Assembly (NCBI GenBank): GCA_001510575.1
Contig: LNGK01000012.1
Span: 181,986-245,985 of the forward strand
Direction: 5' to 3'
Length of the DNA stretch: 64,000 nt
Source: Knoxdaviesia capensis
Lineage: Eukaryota > Ascomycota > Sordariomycetes > Microascales > Gondwanamycetaceae
Below, piece by piece: positions 9,755-21,560 of this stretch (position 1 is its first letter; each line of letters opens with the position of its first letter). The translations under genes and the position numbers were made by a program. Below the pieces are notes generated by a model. It saw only the letters and a program-made list of their open reading frames with translations. It was not told where the DNA came from and searched no databases.

Positions 9755-10736
9755 TCATGAGCTGCCTTCAGGCTTCTGCTGCTCCGCAGCCGCAGCAGCC
9801 GCCTCCGCCTCCTCCTTCTGCTTCTGCTTGCGCGCCTCCTCCTCTTGTCGTTGACGGTCCTGCTCCTCTTCCTTCTTGCGCTGCTCCTCTTCCTTGCGCT
9901 TGGCCTCCTCGGTCTTGTACCACTCCTTCATGTCGGGATCCCAGCGGTGACTGTGAGGAGAGGGGGCTGAGGGTTAGCAAAGGCAACAGGCAACAATTGA
10001 AAGAGACAACGGATTGCGACTCGAAAACTTACCCAGACCAATCAGTGGTCACGAGACTCTTGACACCGTACTCGTCGATGAGAATCTTCTCAAAGCTGTA
10101 GGGAATGGTCACGGGGACACCCTCAAACTCGGACTGGCGCATGGGGTACAGGTCGGTGGTCAGGTAGTTGTGGTTGTTCTTGCAGCTCCATATGCCGGGC
10201 TTCGACTCGGGATCGCGCTCGCCCAAGCCGGTAATATCGATAAACATACCGTTGGACTTGTCGATCCAGCGCGCATCGATGATGTTGTGACCGTCCTCGC
10301 GGGTCAGCTCGACGTGGTGCGGGTTGATATCCAGCAGGTAGGTGCGGTTGCGGTGCATGCCGTCCTCGTCGATGTAGGTGTACACGTGCTCGGTCTGGTT
10401 CATGTGCTGGCCGAGCCAGTACAGCGTGGCCGAAGACACCTGCACGTCCAGGTCATAGTCCCACGGCATGATGCGGCCGTTCCACCACCAGCCGAGCAGC
10501 GAACCGTGGGCGATCCACGTCTCAACTCCGGCTTGTCGTAGAGTGGTCAGATAGGCGCGAATCAGGTGTCGCAGCACAGGGCGATGCTCGTCGTATGCAA
10601 CCTTTGCCTTGAAGAAGCGCGCGTCATAGTGGCCGAGAACCGAATCACCGCCGGGCTCATGGAAGTATTTGGGACCATTGGCCAGAGCTGTTGGTAATGC
10701 TGCAGCCAGCAAGCTGAAGATCTGGATGAGTTGCAT
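9755..10736 (-). CDS. LicD-family phosphotransferase, Mnn4-like secreted/Golgi protein
   Basis: LicD-family proteins transfer phospho-groups to glycans; yeast Mnn4 is needed to add mannosylphosphate to cell-wall mannans. Two exons on minus, 10736-10033 and 9950-9755, join in frame to give 299 residues. Residues 1-20 form a signal peptide. The LicD core shows HGSLLGWWWNGRIMPWDYDL with the acidic DYDLD metal site at 93-97, then VYTYIDEDG and the later DARWIDKSNGMFIDITGL. There are two NxT sites in NQTEH and NRTYL. The C-terminal 50 residues are a charged Glu/Lys/Gln/Ala-rich tail, recalling the KKKKEEEE tail of yeast Mnn4. The whole protein is much shorter than yeast Mnn4. The exact acceptor is unknown. 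Confidence 0.85.
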
Positions 10737-13700
10737 TGGGAGAGATAAGAATAGATGGTGATTGAGAGAGAGGAAGAAGAGAAGAGAGAATAACAGGAAA
10801 AGATTACATTAAACGTTTAAAAGAGAAGGAGCTGAGAGATAAGGGGAAAAACTCAGGCTAAGTCAAGATTAGGAACAGCAAAATCGTGGGGGTGTTTGTT
10901 AACTCTTTCTTAGACAGGAAGGAGCAACTTAGGGAGAGTGAGGAAAAAGGAAAGAAAGAGATTAGGTAAAGCAAAGCAAAGCAGAAGGGTTTGTTAAGGC
11001 TAGAGTTTGTTGATGGCCTTGCCACTGATATAGAAAAAGGAAAAAAAAGAGCGAATATGTGTGTGGGCTGAGAGATGATATCTCTAATCCATCCGAGTGT
11101 CTAGAGAGACCGTGCAAAAGGTAGTAGGTTATATGTGGTGACGAAGTGCTCGGTCTGGTATGCGCAGAAGTGAGAGTGACCGGTTCCGGGTCGCAGCAGG
11201 ACACAGTGACAGCAAGGAAGGGTGGACAGTTGCAGTTAACGGCAAGTCGTTATATGATCGTCAAAGAATAGTGTGTCCGCTTAAAGTTGAAAAGATAAGT
11301 GGGATGAGAGTAGATAGGACGAAAAAGGGGAGAGAGAAGTTTGAAGAGATAGAGAGGCCGAATGCGAGAGGAAAGAAAAGGAGGAGGAGAGGAAAAAAAG
11401 GAGGAAAAGAATTGGACTTTTCAGATGGCAAAAGAAGCGGGATCTTGGCAACGGAAGTCAAGCAAGAGGACCCAAGACGGATTATTTCAACAAGACTTCC
11501 TCCCACACGGATAAGCTGGAGAAGAGAACAGAGAAAAGGAAGAGAGAAAGGGACAAAAGGATTGGTTGCACACCCCAGTAGTCTATCCCACACCATGCAA
11601 GGAATTCGGAACCAAGTTAGGTACAGGGCCGGGGTTTGCCGTGGAGGCAACTACTGTACTTCTTTAGTCGTAGTAATAACCGATAACAGAGAAGAACAGA
11701 GAGCAAGCAAGTGAGTGGAATGAATGAATGATGAGCAGCTAGCGAGAGCGGGTGGTAAGAGAAGGAGACGAGATGGGTTGAAGCTGAAGAGGAAGAACGG
11801 CTTCGACGGTCTCACGAGGCGGAAAGGGAGAAGAATGGATGTAGGCAACAAAGAATGACGAGAAATAGCGGAGGGGGGAAAAGAGAAGGAGAAGCACGCG
11901 ACAGGATCTGGGCTGTTGGAATTTTGGGATGGTCTATCATCAGCGAAAGTGCGTCTCTAAGAGTCGTCAGTGAGTGGGCTTTGATAAGGCGATGGAACGC
12001 TTAGGAGGAAGGGAAAAAAGAATAAAACGAACGAGGGAAGGAAGGGAAGGGAAAGAAAGAAAATGACATTACCAGTGGGCAGATAATAATATTCAAATAA
12101 AATCTGCCACCCACCGCCGATACAGCAGCAGCATAGACCACATTGTTGTAACCTGTAACGATTTGTATTGTACAGTACTGTACGTGTAGAGCGGCAGCTC
12201 CAGCCAAGAAATCCAGCCGGGCTGCATAGGCCGGCTTGGCGGGTTTTTCTTCCTGCTGTCTGCTTCTTCCTGTTCGTGTTTGCTGGGTCGTTCGTTCGTA
12301 TCTGAAACTGGAGAACCGCTCACTCAGCGCCTTGAATGGCTTCCTTTCCAAGCAGAAAGGAAAAAAGAAAAGAACACCTACTCATCCCGAAAATAGAACC
12401 CCTACAAGGCATGGCAGTGACAGTATTTACAGCAGGTGATGGTTGTTGTTTCTTTGGAAGAAGGGAAGAATACGAAGCCGAGCCTTTCACGATAAACACT
12501 GGCTTTAGTGTGTTTCATCGAGGCGCTGATGACGACGCACAACTTATCATCGTCACATTAATAGGGAGAAAAAAAAAAGGCGCCAGGGGGGAGAAATGCA
12601 CCGGAATGAATTAGTTTAGTGGGGGGTGCGCGAGGAAAGAAAAGAAAAAGACTAAATAGAGATAGCCTGAAGATTGGCCCTATTTAACGCACTTCATGCA
12701 CAAGCTAGACCAGTAACCTGCAGAGGCCGTCGGTGGGTTGCAAAAGTGATTCTCGTGAATTGTGGCAGTGACGGCGTTGTTGTGTGCGCCTGCCCGAAAA
12801 AGGATAAAAACAAATTGCCCACCACGGAAGCCGATTCGCCGTGTGTTGTTTGTCACTGCCACCCACCGCTATTACGAAAAGCACCGCCTCGATAACCAGA
12901 GCGCGGACTTATGCGGGAGGGAAATCTGGGAATAGTTGTGCTAGACGTTCGAAGATTGAGAATAATGCAGAAGTAACAGCATCGACTGGAGGAAAAAAGA
13001 AATGGCAGCTGACAACAGATTCTTTTTTCCTTCCTTCCCCAGGTGTGTCGCGTGCTCAGATTTGTCGCTGATGTTTCTGGACTTTCCCGTTCGGTCGCTC
13101 TGTCGTGTGCCTTCCTTCTGCCGTTCTGCGGTGTTTTTGCCTTTTTGTTGTTGTCGGGAGTGTTATAATTTTTATGGACTGCGTATCCACCTTTGCCAGC
13201 GCCAAGATGTTTAGGGGGAAATTGGAGAGTTGCTGTTAGAGTGACGTTTGGTCGCCGTAATTTGGTGAGGATAAGGGGTTAGTGTGTGCTGAGTTTTTCA
13301 AATCAGCTTCACATGGGTTATTGCCTTGGGAAATTCTACAGAAGATCATAGTGAAATTACTCTCAACGTTTCATTCTTTTCAATGCATTTTCCTTGCTCT
13401 GTTCTGGTCTTACGCGGAAACATAACTTTTTGTCCGAGTTCTTGGCGTTGGATCTTTAATTCGGCTACATCTTGATTGGACCCGCCTTTGTGTATAAGCT
13501 CAGGGGTGTGGATATCTACTGAAATAAGGGTTGGCGACAATCCTTCCTGAGAGAATGCCACCAACCGAACTTTGATCAGTCAAGGCCCCTCTATCCGTCT
13601 TTGGGTTTCTCTTTTTGATGCGAGCAATGTATCAATACTCTAAGCTCATCATAGCTTCTATGCATCGACATGCCCTCAACTACTCGTGTGTTTCTCTCCT

Positions 13701-16048
13701 GCTAAACTGGGGCAAACGCATCAATCTCGTGCATGTCATTGTCTGAAGCCAACTTCTCAAGGAGCTTTAGAGGGAGAATGGATACAGTACAGTACACACA
13801 GTATGTCGTCTGTACACTACCAACCAAGAGGGGAAACCCACCCTTGGACCCTGCACCAGGCACGAGACCACATACCTCCTCCAAGAAGCCCGGCTACAAC
13901 GATGCATGTATCGTCAGATCATTAAACATCCGCGTCGAGCAAAGAGCGGCTGATACTCCGCGCGTTTGTTTGTATGCCTGCACATATAGGAGAACGTATA
14001 CACACGAGTTCACATACGTCGCCCCAAAGTATGTCCCCCAGTAGTCTAATATAGCTCAGGTACTATCTCGTGTTCCATTCCCGTCCCTGGATATTTGTCG
14101 TCCCTCTTCTTGTATCCAAAACACCAATCCCTCGGGAGCGGGACGAAAAGGGCGGCAGTCTTTTTTTTCCCTGGTTGTTTTTCTTCTTCACACCCCCCTG
14201 GCATCCCTTAACTGGGCTGTTCTTCTATCTTTACTCGATACCCGAAACCCCCGGAAATGTGTACTGTACACGTATACACGCGCATAACTGGCCCTCACCT
14301 CCAGTTTCTTCTCACTCTCCAAACCAAGTGGCCAGCAAGCCCCATAAGAGAAAAACTCAAAAGCTCAAAATTCGAGCGAGAAGCATAATCTAGGAGGGCC
14401 CATCGGTCTGGGAATTCAACGGCCATAGCGGGACGGACTTAGAGTGTGTAGGCCCCAGTAAACTATCTCGTGGTTTGGCCTAGCGGCGGTATTGAACTCC
14501 CTCCATCGGACTGTGCATTGTGCATAGCTCTCTGCTGGTCTGTTAGCACTCCAGGGTTTCCCTTGTGATCTATCCTGTTGAGCCTGTTCAACACACACAC
14601 AGTCCAGAGTCCAGACCGCGTGGCGTTCCCAAACAGCACACAGCCAGGCTATGCAGACTGAAAAAAACCTAGGTCCGATCACTAAGTACTCTCCGAGTTC
14701 CGTGCCGACCTAGCCGGCTGAGCCTTCCGCCAGCACACCCACCACCACCAACCAACTAAGCCAAGTCAAGGTCGCACATGTCTTGACGAGCCATGAGCTC
14801 AATGTGGCATATGAATAGCATCATCAACCGGTCACCGCTTGGCCTTCAACAAGGAAAAACATCTGTCTGTTGGAACAACCCACGACGCCGCCTCAACCCG
14901 AAAAAAAAAAAAGCTTACCCACTTCCCCCGTCCGCCCTCCGTCAAGCCCGCTTGTCACGCCCACAGTCTCAGCCCCGGGGAGGCGCACGTCAATCTTTAT
15001 TTCCCTTGAGCTTATTGAACAAGGCCACTGGTTGTTTTCTCTCCTGGTGAAGCAACGTCTCTCTTCCGGGCTATGGAAAATAAACTAGCGAATTAAGAAG
15101 GGTGACCGCAAATGCTGAAATAAAGAGCACCCTCACACCCCCGTGTACAGATACAAAGTGATTAGGAAGAGAGGGAGGGAAGCACAACAACCCTCTGCCT
15201 CAGTGGTGAACGTGGCTGGAGCTCACCGAAGACAAATATCAGGACTCGCAGAGGATAAAAGGATACACAGAAGCACAGCATCCGGAGAACACAGCATAGC
15301 CAAGTTCCGAAACCTCCCCACCGTCCGTCGCCCCTTCTGACCGCCGACAAGAATCAAAAACGCAATACGTACCCCACCAGAAAGGAAAAGGGGAAAAAGA
15401 CGGGGAAGAGAGAGAAAAGTGAAAACGAAAAGATTCCCCTCTCCGTTTGTAGTAGTAAAAGATGTATGTAAAAACCCGCCATTTATCCATGTTCTCAACG
15501 CCGTCTCTGTGCCTCCCATGAAACAAAAACCAAAAAAAAATACAGACATCTGTAAGTATAACTTTAAGGGGTGACAAAAAGGATAAAACAAAACAAAACT
15601 GACGGTGGTTCCGCCATGTCCGAAGCCAACATTACATTCATTAATATGTGCCTACAACAGGATACCAGAGTGGTGAGACTTGCATGGCTTCCGGTCACGC
15701 ATAGGGCACGACAGGAAACAGACATCTCGTGGCTTGGTGGTCGCACTTCATCTCTTGCCGTCATTCCGAAAAGGGGGAGGGAAAAGGAGAAATGGAGAAA
15801 CAGTTGTCAAAAGGTGTGGGAGAATCAGGGAGTCGAGGCGGACGGGTTGTGGCGCCGGCCCGGTGCCGGTGTTTGCAGGTTGTCGATGTGCCCGCAAAGG
15901 GGCGCCGGTAGGAAAGAGACTCGGTGGTATACCGGCCAGAGAGCGAGAAACGTCGAGGTCGAGGGTTGATACAGGGAGAAAAGAGAGGTGCCTCATCGAA
16001 GGAGATCGTGGTGTCCGGCCACTCGGAGCGCGCACAGATGTAGGCCAC
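10737..16048. other. 5.3-kb gene-free region upstream of the LicD gene
   Basis: No supported gene. From 10737 to about 12060 the plus strand is purine-rich, so the transcript strand of the LicD gene would be pyrimidine-rich; this could be a long promoter or leader. The rest is mixed, with short homopolymers and the palindromes listed separately at 12170 and 14259. Long frames here have no recognisable domains and poor codon character. Confidence 0.55.
12170..12183. repeat. Perfect 14-bp palindrome GTACAGTACTGTAC
   Basis: A perfect palindrome. Related TACAGTAC/TACTGTAC strings occur at 13783-13795, 14259-14271 (GTGTACTGTACAC), 60580-60588 and 61450-61461, all in gene-free DNA. Confidence 0.75.
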
Positions 16049-16579
16049 TCAAAGCCGGATGTTAACATCCAGACAATCAATGCGCCACTCTCGCTTGCCA
16101 ATCAAGCTCCGCAACCACTCGATGCCGAGGCCGTTCCACTCGGCGCGGCGCCGCGAGACCTCGTCCAGCGCGGCCCCGGCCAGCGTCGACGCCGTCGAGT
16201 TGACAATCTCCAGCACGGTGGCGTTGAAGCTATCGGCCGCCTCGTCGTCCATGGGCGCCGACAGCGGGCCGCGCGGGAGGAACCAGTTGCTGGTGAAGTC
16301 GAAGAAGCAGCGGTCGGACCACTGACACGACGTCAGGAACAGGATCAGCAGCAGCAGGCTGCAGTATATGCATGGCCGGCTCAGAAAGTATGTGCACACG
16401 AAGAAGAGGAACACGAAGAGCGGCGGCGCATTCGTCGGGATGAAGAGGAGGGGGAGCCAACTGGAAGTAAAAGAGACAGAGAGTGGCGAGTTAGTCTATA
16501 TATCGGTAGGTGGGTTCCGGCTGGCGGAGGGAGATAGGATAAACCATGTATGCGAACCATACCTTCTTAAGCAGAACAT
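16049..16579 (-). CDS. Small membrane protein of unknown function
   Basis: Two exons on minus: a 17-nt first exon at 16579-16563 (MFCLR plus two bases) and 16460-16049, joined through a GTATGG...CAG intron; 142 residues. The N-terminal 60 residues are strongly hydrophobic, with two likely membrane helices separated by a short polar turn (LSRPCIYC); the region is cysteine-rich, including SCQWSDRCFFDF. A soluble C-terminal part follows with two NxT/NxS sites (NATVLE, NSTAS) and ends in an Arg/Trp-rich helix. I do not recognise the family. The consistent reading frame across the intron, good codon bias and hydrophobic pattern support a real gene. The very short first exon is the least certain part. 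Confidence 0.7.
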
Positions 16580-19500
16580 TGTGGCGGTTTGGTGGTCTGT
16601 GGTTGTGGGAGATAGGGTTGGTAGGAGAAAGGACGAGGAGAGTATGTCGTCGGGTGAGCAGATATGGATACCGCGATCGGGGCTCCGGTCCAGGGAACGA
16701 GGGGCAACCTCCGGACTCGACTCGGACACACAGAAAAAATAAATAAAAAAAGACAAGCTGACCGGTGGGGAGGGTCGCCAATACACGGAGAGAGATTGTA
16801 AGTGGAAGGTATATGAGGCTGTAGGAGATTATAGAGATGTATTCAGCAAGACACAAAGAAGGATATTATATTGAGGAAAGATCTAGATAATGTGGTTTGC
16901 GCAGAGAGATAAAGCCAGGTGGTGTGTCCTTGAGGGGCTGTAGATGTGGGAAATTTTGTGGTCCGAGGTTTTTGGGGGCGATTTCGTGTTCGTGTTCCTA
17001 AGGCGCAATAATTTTCGTTGGATGTCAGCACAAAAGCACGCACCAGCAATCAAACATGGCTGTCCCCAGATTAGAGCGGGTGATTGCTAGAAACTGCATA
17101 CCAGAAGTTATATTAGAAAACGAGTGACGTGAAGTTCAGTATCGGATCGTAGGAGTGAGATTGGCGGGCTTAGAGCGGTATTGCGGAACTCTTAACGGGA
17201 GTTGGTCGCTATAGAGAAAGAGAGAGAAAAGGGGGATCAGAGGCAGGCCGAGTCGGGTGCCTTCTCTCTTTTTTTTTTGCGGCTTGGTCCAGCCGCGCTC
17301 AGGCGCAGATGATATAGTGCGGGAGCCCCATGGCGGATGTTCTGGAATGCTGGGCTTTATTCCCCCGAATCCGGGCTTAAGAGATCCGATCCTGATACAC
17401 GACAGTTTTCGAAGTCTGCAATTCTCCCCTTTGCTTTTCCTTTTGACTGTTTTCCCCTCTCCGTTTGGAGTTTTGGTGCCGTGTTGCCGACTGGTTTCTG
17501 CCGTTTGCCCATATTCAGAGGCCCCGTCACTTGACGTTGTAAGGCTGGCCAATATCATGCTGAGTTTAGTCATCGCTAGGTGAATCACATGCATGCATCT
17601 CTTCGCTTCAGGCAGGAGCATATAAAACGGCCATCTCCCACTCACATCTCTCGTCGGAATATCTAAGCATCTGCATATATCTCCACTAACCTGCCGGTGC
17701 AGTGAAACTTGGGGCAATATCGCAGCCTCAGCCAATATTGCGTTCATACAAGCGGAAGAGCACTGGAAGCTCATTTCCGTTCAGGGCCTTCCTGGCTGCC
17801 ACGTGCGTATTCACGTGATATATCACTTCGCTCATCGTGTTGCTCGACTCTGGATCTCGCGGGCATCTGCATGATGCCGTGGTGTGAAGGCCTAATAGCT
17901 ATATGTATCTGGCTGTTTATGGCAAGTCATGGTGCCTTTTGGTCGTGATATATGAGGACCTGTTCGAATGGCTGGCATGTCAGTACGACAGACTCTTCGC
18001 ATGATGCATCTCAGGGGGGTGATGCATCGAGGCGGCGTCGTTTCTTTCCGTCGAGAGGACGAAGCCCCTAGCCGGCCACGCGTTGCCCGTTGAAGGGCCA
18101 GACGTGGGACAAAATCATCGCGAGTGGCCATTAGCGGCTGTTCACCACTCAGTGTTCCCACCCTCCGTTCAGACCGTTATATCCAGATCTTAGGCAAGCT
18201 GCAACGAGAAAAACAGCTGGAGGATATGACTCCGTCGGCCTGTTTGTTCTTGCACGCATGAGTGTCAGGCCATTACTCTAGGCGAGCTGCTCGAGTACCC
18301 GTAAAGGGCACGACAATAGATGGTCGCAGCATTGCGTGCACCAGATAACTGGAAGAGTCCCCCTTGAGTTCCTTCAATGCGGAGGGTGCTTCCCATAGGC
18401 GGATAAGCGATATATTTCCAGCTGGAACTACTTCTGAGAAGCAATTGTCTAGAGTTGTTCCTCCGAAATACTCGTTACTAGAATATCAAGACCTACATAA
18501 TCGAGCTGAGTGCCCGGCTATACCATGGTCCAGATTTGGGGGGGCGAGATGTGTCTAGTGGTCTTGACTTTGTCGAAGCAGGCAGGTCCTTGTCGTCTTC
18601 AGTCGGAATCAACTCGCCCAGACCCCACGAACATCTTCTTTTCAAGCGAGAGACAGCCTAGGCACAGTGTCTCCCAGCCTTCGCCCCAGGTGTCTTCCTC
18701 CTAGATCACCCGAAGCTTTTGGACGCCTCAAACGATCAGTGTGATTATGAATGCTGCTAATCCTAGTAACTTTGAGTGCAATATCCAGGCCTCTTTTTCC
18801 GCTACGTTGCCAAAAGGAAATCTGCGGTTCACCCATTTGCACAAGATCAGACCGTCCCGCGAATCTTAGACCAAACGACTTGAGCCTACAGCCCTCCAGC
18901 CAATCCAGAACGCAGCAGCTTTCACGGTTCCACCTCCCGGTGCGGGCCCTCCACGTGAATCCCAATAACGCTCCTCGAAACCCCGATTAGCTTGTGGATG
19001 CCATGTCCTTCTTCAATAGCATAAGCGCCATACGTTTATGTGAAATCTAGCCGGCAAACGAGCCTCCAGGCCTTCCTACTTCATGCCAGAGAGAACCGTG
19101 AACAGCATTTGCTCGACATCGACTATGTCACATTACCAGAACACATGCCTTCTGTGATGACGACACTGCTGCCCCAGATTCCGTCAACGAGCCCTCGGGC
19201 CTCTTTCTCCTTTTAAAGCAGTTGAACTTCACTCTCTGATGGCATCAGCCTGAATATGCAAAAAGTACCTTAGTAGACCCTTTATGCCTTTGATGCACGC
19301 ACTGTCACTATCACTGTCGAACGGGGCTGACATTCGGCGTCGACAGCCCGCTAGACATCCGTCACCGGTTCATGATCCCGCAATCTTCGGGCAAGATTCC
19401 AAGGACTGCGGCGACCTAACGAAACGCAAGCTTTCTACTAGAGCAGATATTACCTGCGGAGCGAGCTCCAGGGCGTAGACATGCGGACGGCGTCTTCTCT

Positions 19501-21560
19501 CCCTGAAATGTGGTGTCACAACAGACATCGATATTAGCCACAAATGACCGGGTCTGGGCTGGCCTGTTTGGAGATTTGCTGATACTGACTGTTTGTTTCG
19601 CTTTCCCCGAGAATTCAGAGTGCGGGCCGGGTGGTGATGTCTAAATCCCTGGACATAGCACAACAAGAAGCCGCTTGGCTACTCTGGGGGGGGGNNNNNN
19701 NNNNNNNNNNNNNNNNNNNNNNNNNNNNNNNGGGGGGGGGGAAGACTCAGATCAGGGTCTCGAAGCTTTTTCAGATCACAGAGTCAAGTAGTTTCGGTTC
19801 TTGGAACCAAGTCTGAGGATACCCTGTTATTTTGGCGTACCAGTACTTGTATGCATTATCTTTGCGAGTTGGCTTGGAGAGTGATGAACATGCAACTGGG
19901 TACGTTGCCGGGCGCAGAACGCCCCTTCACATTATCACCACAGAGCGGATATAGGAGGACACACGGCACAGTAAGGTCAAAGTCTCTCATGACTAAAATA
20001 AAAAATGAAAAAACTAGAAAAGATTCACCATAATTCTCCCCTCTGCACCAATTGATAATTAATGAAGCTGTTTCAAGATCGTGAGATGTCGTCGGGAGCT
20101 GGAATGGAGCCAGCCTTATCGATAAAGCTTATCGGAGCTCAACCAGTCCGTGCCCGCGGATAAGCGCCAGTAGCATGCTTGTGCTTGAAGCATTTTTTCG
20201 GCGGTATCCCCCTGGAACAGAACGAACAGGCCTTCGGAATTGCACAATCCAGACCCGGTTATACCCATGATTTCCTGGAGGCTGGGCCTTCACCGCCTGG
20301 AAGAAGAACAGGAAGAAAGCAGGCAAAGATCCCAGCTTTTCCCAGGAGTTGTTGGCCAGAGTTCCAGGGGTGAACCCGCCCAAAGAAAAGTTTTGCTGCC
20401 CAACCCCAAGAATTTATCAAAACAACTCCAAAAGCCAAACCACGGGTCCCATCCCCGGTAAACTACGGACAAAAAAGGTGATCGCAAATCGCATCATCAT
20501 CATAGGAAAATACCCTGATTGCCCGCACTTCCGGACTTCCTGCTGATTGCTGAATGCCTGCTGAGGCAAAATACGCATGTTTGTACCTCCTATCTCGCGC
20601 AGGAAAGGAAATCCGCAGGAAAAGCGAAAATCCCCCAGATTTCAGGTTTCCGTATGCAGCCGGACGTGTACAACTGTAAACACCTGCATTACATACAAAC
20701 AGCTGCTCCAATCACATTGGCGCAACCCGGCCACTTGACTCATAGATTTTGGGGGGGGATGTTAAGGTTAAAGGTAGCGTTTGCAGCGGATCCGCTATCT
20801 GCATCGCGACGTGGCTGCCCAGTTTTTTTTCCAACCGCCCCAAAAAGGTACATGGCCAATGTACCTACCTCTTTCCACAGCTTATGATTTTTTCACTGTG
20901 TGCGTTTTTTTGGGCCATTTTTGTGATTTGAGCCTGACCGCACAGACCACCTAAGCCATCACGTACTTTTTTTATCTGGAAAAAAAAAAGGCAGCTATTT
21001 TTCTTCCTCCCAACCTTTTTCTTTTTCCAGTCAGTAGCCCTTCATTCTCCTTTTCTTCCATCAACTACATCTTCGGTTTCTATCACCTCTTCTTCCTCTT
21101 CCATCATTTCCTCTCCCCTCAATCTTCTTTCTGCAATTCATTGAATCTAAAATATTTCTGCCTATGAAGAAACGATTCATGCTTCGTCTCTGATCCACTG
21201 CCTGTTTGTTCTCCTTCTCTTTTTTTCCCTCCCATCCAAAATATTTCTTTTCTGCCTTATGCCTTATGCCTTATGTTTGGTTAGCTATATGATCATGTTT
21301 GGGCTGATTTGAGACAATCAGGCCCTGTGTTCTCAATAGTTGATCCAATCAATCCGGCTTCTAGGCACTCTCTCTCCATCTGAAAAAGAGCCGAGAGAGA
21401 TAGCAGAGTCATCCTCCAAGATCTCAGCTATCACCTTTCCTGCACTTGCATCTTGTTTCTGACTTTCCTATTCGACTGTGGTCTCTTCCTCTTTCTTCTT
21501 CCCAGTTCGAATCTCCCCTCCTTTTCCCGCCTTCAAGCCCAGTCGGCTAAGGTTGTCGCC
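16580..21560. other. 5-kb gene-free region upstream of the Edc4-like gene
   Basis: No supported gene. Between about 17 and 20.9 kb the sequence has no strand bias and only short frames without domains; it may be decayed repeat DNA, but no terminal repeats or transposase fragments are recognisable. A gap lies at 19695-19731. From 20990 to 21560 the plus strand becomes pyrimidine-rich and should be the promoter and leader of the downstream gene, with a CCAAT box at 21345-21349 and three tandem copies of GCCTTAT at 21254-21274. Confidence 0.55.
19686..19741. other. Sequence gap of 37 N flanked by poly-G
   Basis: Nine G, 37 N (19695-19731), then ten G. The same letter on both sides suggests one long G homopolymer or G-rich structure that could not be read. 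Confidence 0.95.

Noticed and set aside
17136..17774. 212-residue minus-strand frame
   Set aside because: No recognisable domain and no codon bias in a neutral-composition spacer.
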